Positions 32,683-45,647 of a stretch of 64,000 nucleotides of DNA are shown in pieces (within the stretch, counting starts at the first letter, position 1; each line of letters opens with the position of its first letter). This DNA comes from Anagrus nilaparvatae. Taxonomy: Eukaryota; Arthropoda; Insecta; Hymenoptera; Mymaridae. The notes below the pieces were generated by a model that did not search any database, had not been told where the DNA came from, and worked only from the letters and a program-made list of their open reading frames with translations. Location of the stretch: assembly GCA_022575985.1 (NCBI GenBank), contig JAKSXM010000107.1, positions 682,001 through 746,000 on the forward strand. The letters are read 5' to 3'. A program made the translations under genes and the position numbers.

Positions 32683-35600
32683 AAGGGTAAAACAGAACAT
32701 ATCAGGTCAAAACGGTTCAAAAAAAAATTATTGTTTTTTTATTTATTAAAAAAACAAAAAAAATGCATTAAAAACATTTTTTTTCTATAGAAATATCTAA
32801 TAAATTTTGGATAGCATTAAAATTGATGGTTTTCTAAAAATCCTTTTGTCTATTATAACCCTAACCCGCTTTCCATACGACAAACAATAATCACCATTTG
32901 CGATAAATAATTTACAATTCTTAATTAAAAAATAATTTCAATCAAAAATGTCTAGTTTTAGTGAATTTGGCCACTTTAGCTCTCTGACTTTAATTCTAGA
33001 GATCTTATAGACTTTTTAACTCAATCCCCCCTCTTTCTGAAGATTTTACCGATCGAGCAAACTGTTTTCTTGGAACTGTGGAACACGGAATTAGGAACTA
33101 AAAATATTTTTCATGATCTTTTTTTACAATGTTTATTTGGTTTTACAATATAAATTTTGGCGGGAAAATGGTGAACATAATCAATAATAATTCCCCTTTA
33201 GTAAAAAAAAAAAATAAATCAGTAAACCGCAGAAAATTTGTTTACTTTAACCGACAATTTTAGGTTAAATTTGGTTTTTTAATATTAAACCTTTTTTTGG
33301 CACTTAATAAAGCTTTTCGGGGATAGTCCCCATACATACAATAGTCCCAATACATGCTATTTTAACATGGAGCATGTTCATTAGACGGGGTATTTGAAAA
33401 AGTTTGGCTCGGCAGGGGGGGTAAAAAAGTGAAGTTTTTTAGAGGGGCTGAAATGGACTTATAGAATAATGTCGATTTAGGAACTTAGAATAATTTAAAG
33501 TAGGATAAGAACAAGAACTTAGAATACTTTAGGTTTCTGGACTATTAGGATAATTTATATATTTCGGGATTTATTGTAATTTTGGTTTTTCGATTTATTA
33601 CTGTTATGAGTGAACATGTTCCATGATCGTTGGTTGTGTAGTTGTACAGAAACCAGTTATAAATTTTTTCATGTCCGAAAAGCTTTATACTTTCATTACT
33701 AGATATATAGTTTTTTGAACTAAATCAGGGTTCATTTTTTCGACAACAGGGTAATTTACTGTACATTTTACGAAATTTCAAATTATCTGATCTGTATAAC
33801 ATAATTATCATACATACGAAACTTGATATTGAAAAATAAAAATTTATCAGGCAAGTGTCTCGCATCTATAATCAGTGATGCTATGATGATGCACTCGAGT
33901 AGTTCGAATAAAAACAAGTTAAAAAAGTATAATATCTCTCTAAGTAATAAAAATTACATTATGAATATTTAAAAACCGTTGTAAGAAAATGTGCGTGGGT
34001 GGGCAAAGTATAGATCTAGATGCCATATAAGAGAAAATGGATATTTAGATAGTAAAAGCCCTGTGGTATATATTGCAATATGCTAAACCACCAATATTCC
34101 TCCTATACCCGAGCTGGTATAATAAAGCGATCTAACCTTAGGACAATTGCAATTTACGGCCACTATATAATTGATTCCTCTCTCTCTCTCTCTCTCTCTC
34201 TTTGTACCAAATAATTATAGGCTTATAAATTTTAAATTTATATCATTGACATACAATAATAAACCTCGATTTATTACAGTCTTTAAACAAATACAGAGAC
34301 AATTGTTTATTTACGCATTAAAAAAACCCGAAGCTTTATTTTATCGATTTAAATAGGAAAAACGACGAATTTTACAAACACGAATTTTATGTTATAAACA
34401 TTCAGTCGTGAAATTCGATCTTAAAATTACGGAACTTGTGAGTTTGTGTTTTGAGTTATATAGTTTTTCGCGTTAATTTTTGTTATTTTAAAACTGACGT
34501 GCTATAAAAAGTTTTATTATGTAAATAAATATTAGCTTTTCGCAAATGGTATTCTTTTAATCTAGAAGAAAAAGGGTACACTGCTGAAAATTTCCCATGA
34601 AATTTCCTCAGACTTAAGTAAGAATCCGCTTATCCAGAAAAGTATATTTTTCGTTTTTGAAAAATCATCAGAAGAAAATTTTTTAGCTCTTATTGGAGGA
34701 ATCAAGCCATACCAACTGGGTCCAAGTTGGACTAAAGGATCATGGAAATTGGTCGTCAAAAATTTTCAGTTTTTTAATAATTTTTAAAATTATATTTTTT
34801 ACGTAGAATTATTCGATTCAGTCCTAAAAAATTTAATTTGAACTGCGCATGTGCAAAAAATCTAAAAAATAAGATTAACCACGCTCAAGCTTTTCAAAAA
34901 TCTCAGACCTATTTTTACTCTAAATTATTTCATCTCTAATTTAAAATAGCTGTATTATAGAAAAATGATGTTTCTTAAATTCTCAGTTATTCATGTTTAT
35001 AATTTTCTGCTAAGTTACGTGACCAAGTGAAATTCTGATTTCAATTTTGGGGTTCCTCGAAAATTAAATATTTTTCGGACTTTCAAAAAATCTGTTATCA
35101 TTTAAAACACGAAAATAGTAAATAAAAAATTAGTGTAAAGTGAATTTCCAAATTACCTATTCTTACATTCTCCAAATTCAAAAATTTACTATGATTATCC
35201 AAAAAAAAAGAAAAAATAGAGAAAAGAAAATGATTTTTCCCTACATTAAAAAAAATCCGATGTGCCTGACTTACGTACGAAACCGTGGGAGTCTCTCGGA
35301 GTCTCTCACGTGTCACTGTAATTTAAACTGTATTAGTATGCGTGCATGGGCAATTTATGTTATTTATAAACGAGTACTAGCTACTGGTCAAACAAATTAA
35401 TATTAAATTGTGTACCAAGTGATTTTATTTATAAAAAATAACTCGGACGTTCAATTTATTTATACGCAGTATGACTGACTAATTAAATTTCTTTTTGAAA
35501 AATGCTACAGGCATTTTCAGACTTAATCGATATTTAAATAATAGTAGAGACACGTAGAATAAATAGTCATAAAAATATTTGCACGTTTTTATTAGTGTGT

Positions 35601-38600
35601 GATCCATTCTAAACAATCAAGACAATAAAATGTACGCTTGTGTTTCTCTGGATGATAATATCATCACTTTTTTTGAATTTTTTATTTGTTATTACACGAC
35701 ACACACAAGGAAATCGAATTCGTTTAACAAGTGAGACAAATAAATGGCTTTTACATAGTTGAACAACTCTTTTTATTATTTTTATGTCTGATAATCAGGT
35801 TTTATGGGTGTGAATTTTATTGAAAAAATTATTTAGGTACTTTAATACTTGTATGTGAGGGAATAGCATCAGTGGATTGTTGGTAAACTTGGAGAAGCAA
35901 AATATTTCAAGCCTCTTTCTAAGATAACAGGAAAGCTCTATGGGGCATCTATTTTAGGCATAATTTTAAGATTCACTTCCACACTGAAATCCGGATGATT
36001 TTTATATTGTTTTTAAAAAACAAATAAATTTGAAATATTTTAATTAATTTATCAAAATTACACCTGATTTTCATTTCGTTATGGTATCTTTTTCACCAAA
36101 AAAATGACAAAGCCTGCTTTGTTACTGAAAATTTTCCATTTGAACTCTATTAAACCAAGAACAATAATGCTTCAATCGTAACTCAATTAAAATGATACCA
36201 CAAAGTAAGCTAAAAGAATGCACAGGACCTTTTAATAACCTAAACCCTTTTTCTGAATACAAGACAAGTACCAGAGAAAATCTCTGGAATTTCGCTTATC
36301 ATTAACTACCACCCCCCGAGTAGAAAGAAATTCGGGTACCCAAACCCCATGCCCTCTCCTTGTTAATTACAAGTCTTATAATATAAATTGATTTTTAATT
36401 TTATTAAACTACAAGAGAATACAGTACGTAATAACAAGTTGCAAAATGTTTATTTCCTTTGTATAAATTATAATGACAATAATTACGTGGATGAAGAAAA
36501 AATTGCATGCATAACGTGAAATTACTTATTAAAATGAAATAATATTAAAAAATTCTTTTATACAACCAAATTATTATACTCAGAAAGAGAAGAGAGGAAT
36601 AAGATTTTTAGTAGAAAGTCAAAAACCAGCATCAGACTCCTTGAATAATTCAAAACCTCTTTTTTTTCTCTCTGTGACCTCAATTTTATTCATCAATCGG
36701 CAAACTTTTTATTAAATTTTAAATTTTTTATTAAATAATCCTGGCTATGCAGTATACTAATTTAATTTTTTTTTTTGCTAAAAGTTTGCTATTCTTAATC
36801 CATTAAGTGTCATTAATATTCATCAAGTTGGTGTTAAAAAATTGACTCTTAGAATCTGCAAGTAAATTTTCATAAATATCGTCACACGTTTCACTAATTT
36901 ACTGACCTACAATTTTTGGGCCACACTAATATACAATTTTAACAGCTATGTGTTTATAATAAAAATCAATATTTAAATTTTTTATTTCAGAAGATTGAAA
37001 AGATCAAAGAAAGAAAACAAACAAAAAATTCTCTATTGAAGTGAAAAACAAATTTATTGGAATTGCCTATACTTCAAAGCCAAGATTTATCATCTAAATT
37101 TTACTCAAAGTGATTTAAAACAAAAAAATTATAAATAAAATACAGGTTTATTAAAAAAAAATTAACCATGACAAAAGTTTCCTATTTTTTGCTAGCAGAA
37201 AAAATATGTCCGGTTGAAAAAAAGGTTCTATTCTCCATAACAAAAACAAAGCTACAAAAACATTGAAAAATAAACATAGGTAGACCGAGACCGGAAGTAC
37301 ACTCGGTCTCGTCAAAATATATACACATCGTGATACCGGAAGTCCCAAGGCATCTCTACCGGTGTGTTTTCTTTTTTCTACTCCTTTTTTTAAAATACAA
37401 AATGTATTTTTTTATACACGGACTTTTTGCCCTACGGCCTTGAAATTAAACGCGTGGATCTTGAACTTGGGTTTGTTATTATTTTAAAATAAAAATTAGG
37501 ACAAACATGCGATATTTTTTTCACTAATTTTTGTTTGTAAATCAAAGTCAAATGGTTAATCTTTTAAGTTTTTATTTACCTTTCTGCATGTTACCAGTCA
37601 TGATTTATTTGTTCTTTTATTCTCGACTCCGAATTCTTTGTGTTTCACTTAATTTATTATTATTTTGGTAACACAACAATTTTTTAGGTCTTCATTATTT
37701 ATAAACTTCTTTTTTATTTTCTGAATTTTTTCATACATTTTTTTCACTATTACACTGTTTATAAAGAATCTCTCGAGTTCACGTAAGCAAGGTTGAAATG
37801 TTCTCCAAAATGTACACAGTAAAAAACCAAGTCTTATCCGATACAACCGATTTTTTAAATTTACTATGATAAAACTCACGCACTTTAAAGTTTTTTATGT
37901 TATTTATTCACAAAACATGTCAATTTTTATACTTGATTAAAATTATTAGCGAAATTTCTATAAAACCGGTAATAAACAATGAAATATAAACAATTTATGC
38001 AAGAAAATAAGAAATAGACAAAACCCTTCAAGTATTATGTGGCTCGGTTGGAGCGATACTGCTGTGTTTCGTTTTGCACGCGAGAAATGAAAAATACACC
38101 AAGTGGTGGCGCGCTATTCCGGAGAGCATGCTATATATTTTTGCACAAGTAAGACAAGGAAAGATTCATCAGTTTCTTGAAATTTTTTTGCAAACATTTT
38201 TTAATTTGATATTAATTTGAATTTATTTTTTTTTTAATTTGTTTTGATTTATTTTTAAACATCAGATGAAATAAATAATAATGAATAGCGGAATAAATTT
38301 TATATCTAAACATCTAAAGTACCTATACTTTCCCTATAATAATCTAAAGTAACACAGAATATTTTGTGAGTTGAGTAAAAAAGTAAAGTGGCCTATACTT
38401 CAAAATATCCTTTGATAAAAAAATGTAAATCTTTATAAAAATAATAAAATATAAATAAGTAAAGATACAATTTAATAAAATAAAATTGATGGTTAAAGTA
38501 AAAATTTTTACTTCAAAAAAGAATTTACTAATCTGATCCTTTATTCAAACTTTTTCTTTCCCATGCTTTTAAATCTCGCGCCTTGAAATAAAAAAACTAT

Positions 38601-38732
38601 ATAGTGGGATTTAACCCATTAGGGTCTCCAAATATTATTTTTTTTCTGCACAAAGATAAAAACATTAAATCAGAATATATAATTTTTTAGAATTTCATTT
38701 TTTGCTGTATTTCTGCTGTATTTTTTACCAAA
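32683..38732. other. Gene-free stretch before the housekeeping island
   Basis: Six kilobases without supported genes; short frames (34171, 34562, 35098, 35140, 37151, 37649) lack domains. It has a (CT)n tract at about 34178-34202. A patch at 37225-37375 holds two CCGGAAGT ETS-like boxes and an 8-bp stem-loop (CGAGACCG/CGGTCTCG). A GC-richer patch at 38040-38140 contains AAGTGGTGGCGCGC, similar to the core of an insect CTCF site. These are candidate regulatory DNA only. Confidence 0.45.
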
Positions 38733-40892
38733 ATGTCTTATTTAATGCAGGAAGACTGTGTACAGTATGTTTGTAGTTGTGGTTCTTTAAAATCAATTGC
38801 TAGAATATATTTTTGTCGACATTGCCTGAGTATTCGATGTGGCTACTGTTTGTGCCATGAAGTAATTAATTTATAAAAATTATAATAGCAAAGATTATTC
38901 TTATGCATATTTTTCTTTTTAGGCAGACTCATTTTACTGTCCAAATTGTATGGAAAATCCTCCTCCTTCGGAAGTCAGGCTCAAAAAGAACAAGTAAGTT
39001 TTTCCTTTTATTCTGTATTTAAAATTATATAAAGTGTCTGTTTTCCTTAGATGCTCCAATTGTTTTGAATGTCCATGCTGTTTCCAAACTTTAACGATTC
39101 GGGGTGGACAAGTATTGATTAAGCCTTCACAATCTTCTACCGAAGAAGATGTTAATAAACCAACACCTAAAAAAGTCTATTATTTAAGTTGTTCTTCTTG
39201 TCGTTGGACTTCTCGAGATGCTGGAATACCAGACCAAAATGTTGGTATGTAAAAAATAATTTTCAATTCAAATATAAATCTCTAATTCTCTGATACTTTT
39301 TTTTTATAGCTACTGGTAGCTGGCCTGAACAAGAAAATCCAAATGCTCTTAGAATAAATTCTCTTATAGCTTATCATAAAATTTTAGCATCTAAGGAAAA
39401 ACAGCAAAAAGTGATTAAAAAATTTCAACCCAGACGTTCTTTCTTGCAATATGTAAATTATTAATTTCAATAATAATAATTAAATGTCTATTGAATATTA
39501 ATAAAATTATATTTTAGGAAAAGTTTGGCATAACTTCTGCTATGGCTAGAAAACGTTCAGGCCGTGCTTCTGACACCCAATCACAAAATCAATCAAGTGA
39601 TCAGCCATCGCCTTCGAAAGCTAGTGATAAAGTAGATGAACTGACCGATATTTTTACTAAATCATTAGATATTACTAAAAGTATATCTTATTTTCTAAAT
39701 AATTAAATTTTACAAATTTTTAGTTTTATAAAATATAATTTTTTATAGTTACTACAATAGAACAAAGATTGCAAAATCCAGAATTACAAGCAGAAACATT
39801 AAATGAGTTAAGGCCTAGGAGAAAACAGTTTGTTGTAAAGAGATCGCAGAGATGTAGAACCTGTGAACATAACGTTAGCAAGCCCGACTATTGTCCACAA
39901 TCCATTAAATTTAAAATTCAACTATCTGCATTGTATGTAATTAAATTTTTTTTTACAATATTGAGTCTAGGTATTAATAAATGAAATTTTAGCTTTCATA
40001 TTCCAGAAATAAGAATTGTTAGTTGTGAACCTCTAAGAATTGGAAAAACTAGTATATTACTGTTAAAATTTTGTAATCCTACACAGCATCAAACTCAAAT
40101 TATGCTATTACCTTCTGATACTCCCATTGTACCTACAACTACGATTCGTGGTGTTAAAGAAGAACTTACACGTGAAAATATACAAATGGTAATTTTAAAA
40201 TTATCAATAAAATATTTAATGATTTTACAAATATGACGAAAATTTCTGTTGAATTCATGCTATTAGAAACTAATTTTAAATAAGAACTAAAAAATTAATA
40301 ATTTATATTTATGATTGCAATTTAGTATTTTGAAATCATTAAAAAATATATTAAATTTATTCACGCTAAAATTTAATTTAAAGGAAACGCAAATGTTTAA
40401 CATAATTTCTTATTGCATAGGGTTCTGAGTCTCCAAACTTACTTCCTGCTGCAGTAAGACAAACTGCAGTTGTTGAGGAACCAAAAAAAATTACGCTCGT
40501 AGAAAATGCTGATATTTCAACACCAAACAGCGTTTTAATTTTGCCACCAAAAGATGATGCTGCAGAGTATGATGATCCAAATGATTCCCACAATTTCCAA
40601 GATGATGCAAAGTAATTATTTTGTTATTTTGTAATACGAGATAATATATTCATTTTAATTATATTTTGATAGCGTTGTCATTTGGAGGAAAGGAAACAAA
40701 GCAGTTGTCAGATTACAAGTACTACCTCATGTTGTTACTGACATTCAAAAAGACAAGCCAGTTATCGTTTCATTTGTTATGCAGTATGGTTACGTTAATA
40801 CAATAGCTACATTAGAACATAAAACACCCCAAAAATTGGATTTGAAAGTAAAACTATTTTTAAATCTTGGGAATTTAGTTGATAGACATTGA
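38733..40892 (+). CDS. Dctn4: Dynactin subunit 4 (p62)
   Basis: Nine exons, all with GT-AG junctions and continuous frame: 38733-38861, 38923-38993, 39051-39244, 39310-39452, 39518-39680, 39749-39932, 39993-40188, 40421-40611 and 40673-40892, giving 496 residues. The N-terminus carries the family's cysteine-rich region (CSCGSLKSIARIYFCRHC, CGYCLCHEADSFYCPNC, then CSNCFECPCC). Further on are SGRAS-type linker text, 'RRKQFVVKRSQRCRTCEHNV', 'SIKFKIQLSAFFHIPEIRI' and the C-terminal domain with 'EYDDPNDSHNFQDD' and 'VVIWRKGNKAVV'. p62 sits at the pointed end of the dynactin Arp filament and helps dynein cargo binding. AATAAA lies at about 40970. The gene converges on RpS14 with only about 230 bp between the two stop codons. 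Confidence 0.95.
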
Positions 40893-41123
40893 TTTATAAT
40901 TTTCTTTAATTAAATTTTTTACTTATAAAGCATTTTATTAAATTGTAATATTTATTCTATTTATATGAAAATAAAATTTTTTACAAATCAAGATTACAAA
41001 AATCCCCTTTCATTTCTAACAAATATAAATATTTTTTAAAATTAAAAAAAAAAAATGAATAATTTTGTTTTGTAAAATATTTATTATAAGAAAATGAATA
41101 CATCGCAATAAAATAGGAGTAAC

Positions 41124-42295
<1,172 letters not shown>

Positions 42296-42561
42296 TTTGC
42301 TAAAATAAATAATTTAAATTAAATCACTTTAAACAAAAGCACTTTTTTAATTTAAAGGTTAGGACTCTTAAAAAACATGTCAACACAAAAGGCTATCTGG
42401 TAGCTAAAATTTTATCCATTAACATCTAAGCGAAAAAAATTTTTACAAAATACCTTTAACTTTACTTTTGAATAAATTAAGATTATTTATCAACAAATTA
42501 TATTATTTATTAATTATTTTTAAATTAAATTCTCTTAAAATTACACAAAATATCAACTTAC

Positions 42562-42603
42562 TGAAATTCCGAAAGCAATGGCTTGACGGAGAAAACAGAA
42601 AAG
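42562..42603 (-). promoter_or_regulatory. RpS14: RpS14 non-coding first exon with 5' TOP tract
   Basis: On the minus strand, CTTTTCTGTTTTCTCCG starts a short exon ending at a TTTCA|GTAAGT donor (42562/42561). The C followed by a pyrimidine tract is the terminal oligopyrimidine motif of ribosomal protein mRNAs, controlled by mTOR/LARP1 in animals. The transcription start is inferred at the C opposite 42603. A GC-rich GACTGCGCGCGGT stretch lies immediately upstream. Confidence 0.75.
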
Positions 42604-42713
42604 ACCGCGCGCAGTCGCAGTAGAAATTAGAGACCCTAGATTACCAGAGACAGCCACATGGGGGACTCTTATTGATTGGTTCCGCCATCTTACCTAGCAA
42701 CAATGTATTTTAA

Positions 42714-43109
42714 GAGTTCTGCCTGGACGCCATTTTATTTTTCAAATTTTTTATTTCTTTTTCGTTTTTTTATTAAATTAGAAATTTTTTTTGCATCTTA
42801 TCAGAGTTGTCCCATATTCTTTATTCAATTTAGAAAAGTTTGGCATAAACACTTTTTTAATTTAATCAAAAATAAGGACATGATTTGGTGAGAAAAATTT
42901 ATTGTCGAAAAAAGTTTACTCAAAATTTTTCTCACCAAATCATGTCCTTATTTTTGATTAAATTAAAAAAGTGTTTATGCCAAACTTTTCTAAATTGAAT
43001 AAAGAATGTGGGACAACTCTGATAAGATGCAAAAAAAATTTCTAATTTAATAAAAAAACGAAAAAGAAATAAAAAATTTGAAAAACAATATGGCGTCCAG
43101 GCAGAACTC
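42714..43109. mobile_element. TTAA-flanked 396-bp foldback (palindromic) element
   Basis: Left arm 42714-42900 and right arm 42923-43109 are reverse complements differing at only about four positions, around a 22-base loop. The ends read GAGTTCTGCCTGG...CCAGGCAGAACTC, and both sides are bounded by TTAA. No coding capacity. High arm identity means recent origin or continual correction. Transcription would make a long hairpin RNA. It lies about 110 bp upstream of the RpS14 TOP start. Just outside, CATCTTACCTAGCAACA (42687) and CATCTTAACTAGCAACA (43139) form a direct repeat. Confidence 0.85.
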
Positions 43110-43640
43110 TTAAATAGAGAAACTTTCTCTTAGCTGACATCTTAACTAGCAACATTTTTGTGATTGGTTGGGTAAACGAGACCATGTGCGCTTCTGGTCA
43201 TCTCTGCGGTAATCTTGAAAGAAGATTGCAGAGATATTTAAATTTTCAAAAGAGGTTTATTTTTATAAAATAAAGAGAAAACCAATCGTTAATTTTAATT
43301 AATTTTTAATAGCAAAAATAACTTGTGTTACAATTCAATCTAATAATTACCTCAAGACTTATAACATTTTCAATTTTGTTTTCATTTACATTTCTTATAT
43401 AGCTTTTATTATTTTTTAGTTGCTAAAAAAGAGTAGATTTTGTTATTAAAAATTGATTTCAAAAATCTTAAGTGTTAAATTTTCTATTAAAACTTAATAC
43501 ATTAATATGTAATAAAACATACAGGTACTTTATTATTAAATAAATTATTTTATTAACAACAATTTCAGCATCTTATTATAATACAAAATTACTATTTAAA
43601 AAATTAGTATATATACACTTTTTGAACAATATTACACAAA

Positions 43641-44151
43641 TTAATCCCAATTTTCTCCAGAAGTACTAGCTATTTCATTACTTTCGTCATGGGTTTCACC
43701 TGCTTTAGTAACTGGAACCCACAAACTATTTCTAATGAATCTCTGAGCTGCACCTTGATTAACCCTGGGCATTATTGTATTTCTGTCGTGAAGTTGTTTT
43801 GCACGATTCATTGTTATCTTTAATCTTTCATTTTCACCCTTTATTTTGTGTTTATTTGGATCGATCCCTGTAAATTGATTAAAAAATGTTTAAAGATGTT
43901 GAAAAGGTTCATTTTCCAAGAATTAAATTATATTCACCTTCTGCCTTTAAGTACATCCAAAACAATCCATTCAAACTGTAAGACATCAATAAATTGTACT
44001 GTATTTTGTTGGCATTTGATAATCTGTCATACAATTCTGGATCTTCTGCTAACTTCAATAATTCTTCTATTTTAGTTATAGCTTTGTCAAAATCTGTTAG
44101 TTGGTTGACAATATTAGTATCGTCAGATAGTTCTTTAAATTCAAGATCCAT
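43641..44151 (-). CDS. C1D: Nuclear nucleic-acid-binding protein C1D (exosome cofactor)
   Basis: Two coding exons, 44151-43938 and 43867-43641 (donor GAAG|GTGAAT, acceptor TTTACAG|GG), make 146 residues. The Sas10/C1D fold covers about residues 10-95 with 'KAITKIEELLKLA', 'KIQYNLLMSYSLNGLFWMYLKAEGIDPNKH' and 'ENERLKITMNRAKQLHDRN'; the tail is short and acidic. C1D (yeast Rrp47/Lrp1) binds RRP6 and guides the nuclear exosome in rRNA and snoRNA processing. An acceptor (GGTTTACAG) just before the start codon and a GTAAGAT donor near 44228 indicate a 5' UTR intron. Head-to-head with lin-52. Confidence 0.93.
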
Positions 44152-44228
44152 GTTTTATCTGTAAACCATCATTTGATTTCAAAATTATAAGATTTTTATC
44201 AGATAATGATAACTAAATTTTAATCTTA

Positions 44229-45032
44229 CCTTATATACTGACAGAAACAGTATAAAAGAAAATTGAAAATTATTGTAATTGTAATCTATGGATATTTTTA
44301 AAACTATATAATTACAAATTTTCTTCTATAATTTTAAATTGATAAACAAAACCATGCTTGAATTTAAACTAACCTATAACTAACGACTATGTATTACTTT
44401 TGACACCAACTTCTATAAAAATATACAAAAAGTGAAGTATCAATCATTTAATTAAATGCAGGACTTTTTATTTTTTTTTATGATAATAAATTGAAAAATT
44501 GATTATTTGAAATGTTTTTAGCAGGTTTTTAGATGTTTTTTTTTTCTACCTCTCATCAATATGTTGGAGGGGGTGCTGCTTCTGCGCGTGGTGCTTCTTC
44601 GATTGTTTATCAAAACAAAAGCTCCAAAATCAAATTGAAAAACAAATATTGCTTTCCTCTTTTTTACTTTTTTCATTTAAGTGCAGTAAAAAATTAATTA
44701 TTCAAATTAATTAGCAATACATAAAGTACTATAAAGTACTATTTAATATATTCAAAATATAATCTGCGGGCTTTGTATTTGATTGCTCTTATCATTAAAA
44801 GTAAGTATAAAAGAGTTAACTTTATTAAGGTTAAATCGTTTTTCTCTTTTGAGGAGATGTAAATACATAATTGCAGACTATTAAAAATTTTCTAATTTTT
44901 TTAAAACTCTTAATACATTAAAAATAATAACATTTTTTCAAAGAGAAATATTACATAACAAAATTCAATTTTAAATATAATTTTTAAATAATTAACTTGT
45001 TTATTTCATTGAATTACAACAGAAACATTAAA
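44229..45032. promoter_or_regulatory. Shared upstream region of C1D and lin-52
   Basis: About 800 bases between the inferred 5' exon of C1D (minus) and the ATG of lin-52 (plus). No coding frame. A GC-richer patch at 44540-44620 is the most promoter-like part. Divergent arrangement suggests a bidirectional promoter; this is inference. Confidence 0.4.
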
Positions 45033-45383
45033 ATGGAAAAAATGATTGAAGAAACCGAAACTGAATTAGAACAGTGTGATATTCCAATAACGGAAGAAAG
45101 TTTAATTAGTGATGAAAACTTGGATAGGGCGTCACCAGATTTATGGCCAGATTCTAATATGACAAAATTTACAACTCAAAATTCACCACAAACAGAAACA
45201 CCAGCATGGTCTGCTAATATAACGCAAGAAGATCTAAACCAAATGTATCACTTAGGACGAATGACAGTTAATGAATTAATTTCAGAAGTTAAGAAATTAC
45301 ACGATTCTGCTTATCAGTTAGGCTTAGAGGAAGCTAAGGAAATGACTCGAGGCAAATATTTAAATATATTTAAACAAAAATAA
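45033..45383 (+). CDS. lin-52: LIN-52, DREAM/MuvB complex subunit
   Basis: 116 residues in one exon from the ATG at 45033; upstream open codons lack an ATG. The key family block ENLDRASPDLWPD is present at about residues 28-40. Ser34 aligns with the human LIN52 serine phosphorylated by DYRK1A, and LISDE just before it keeps the LxSxE pocket-protein-binding motif. The C-terminus 'LGRMTVNELISEVKKLHDSA', 'YQLGLEEAKEMTRGKYLNIF' is diagnostic. LIN52 links the MuvB core to p130/RBF-family proteins in the DREAM complex that represses cell-cycle genes. AATAAA at about 45412. Its 3' end faces GPATCH1's 3' end about 265 bp away. Confidence 0.95.
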   Translation: MEKMIEETETELEQCDIPITEESLISDENLDRASPDLWPDSNMTKFTTQNSPQTETPAWSANITQEDLNQMYHLGRMTVNELISEVKKLHDSAYQLGLEEAKEMTRGKYLNIFKQK

Positions 45384-45647
45384 AATTTAATTTATACTAT
45401 AATGTTTTGTAAATAAAGTTAATTAACAATGTACCTAATTTAAGAAAGCAGAATATTTATTAGAAAATTAATAAAAAGAAGGATTATAAAATGATAGTAA
45501 ATTTAGGTGTTAAGACTTCTTATCAACATATTTTATTTTTATTTACAATAATAATATTTATAAGAATATAGTTTTACTTCAACTTACAATTATAAAATTG
45601 GTTTTTTTATTGAAAAATTAATAAAAAAATATATACATTAAATAATT

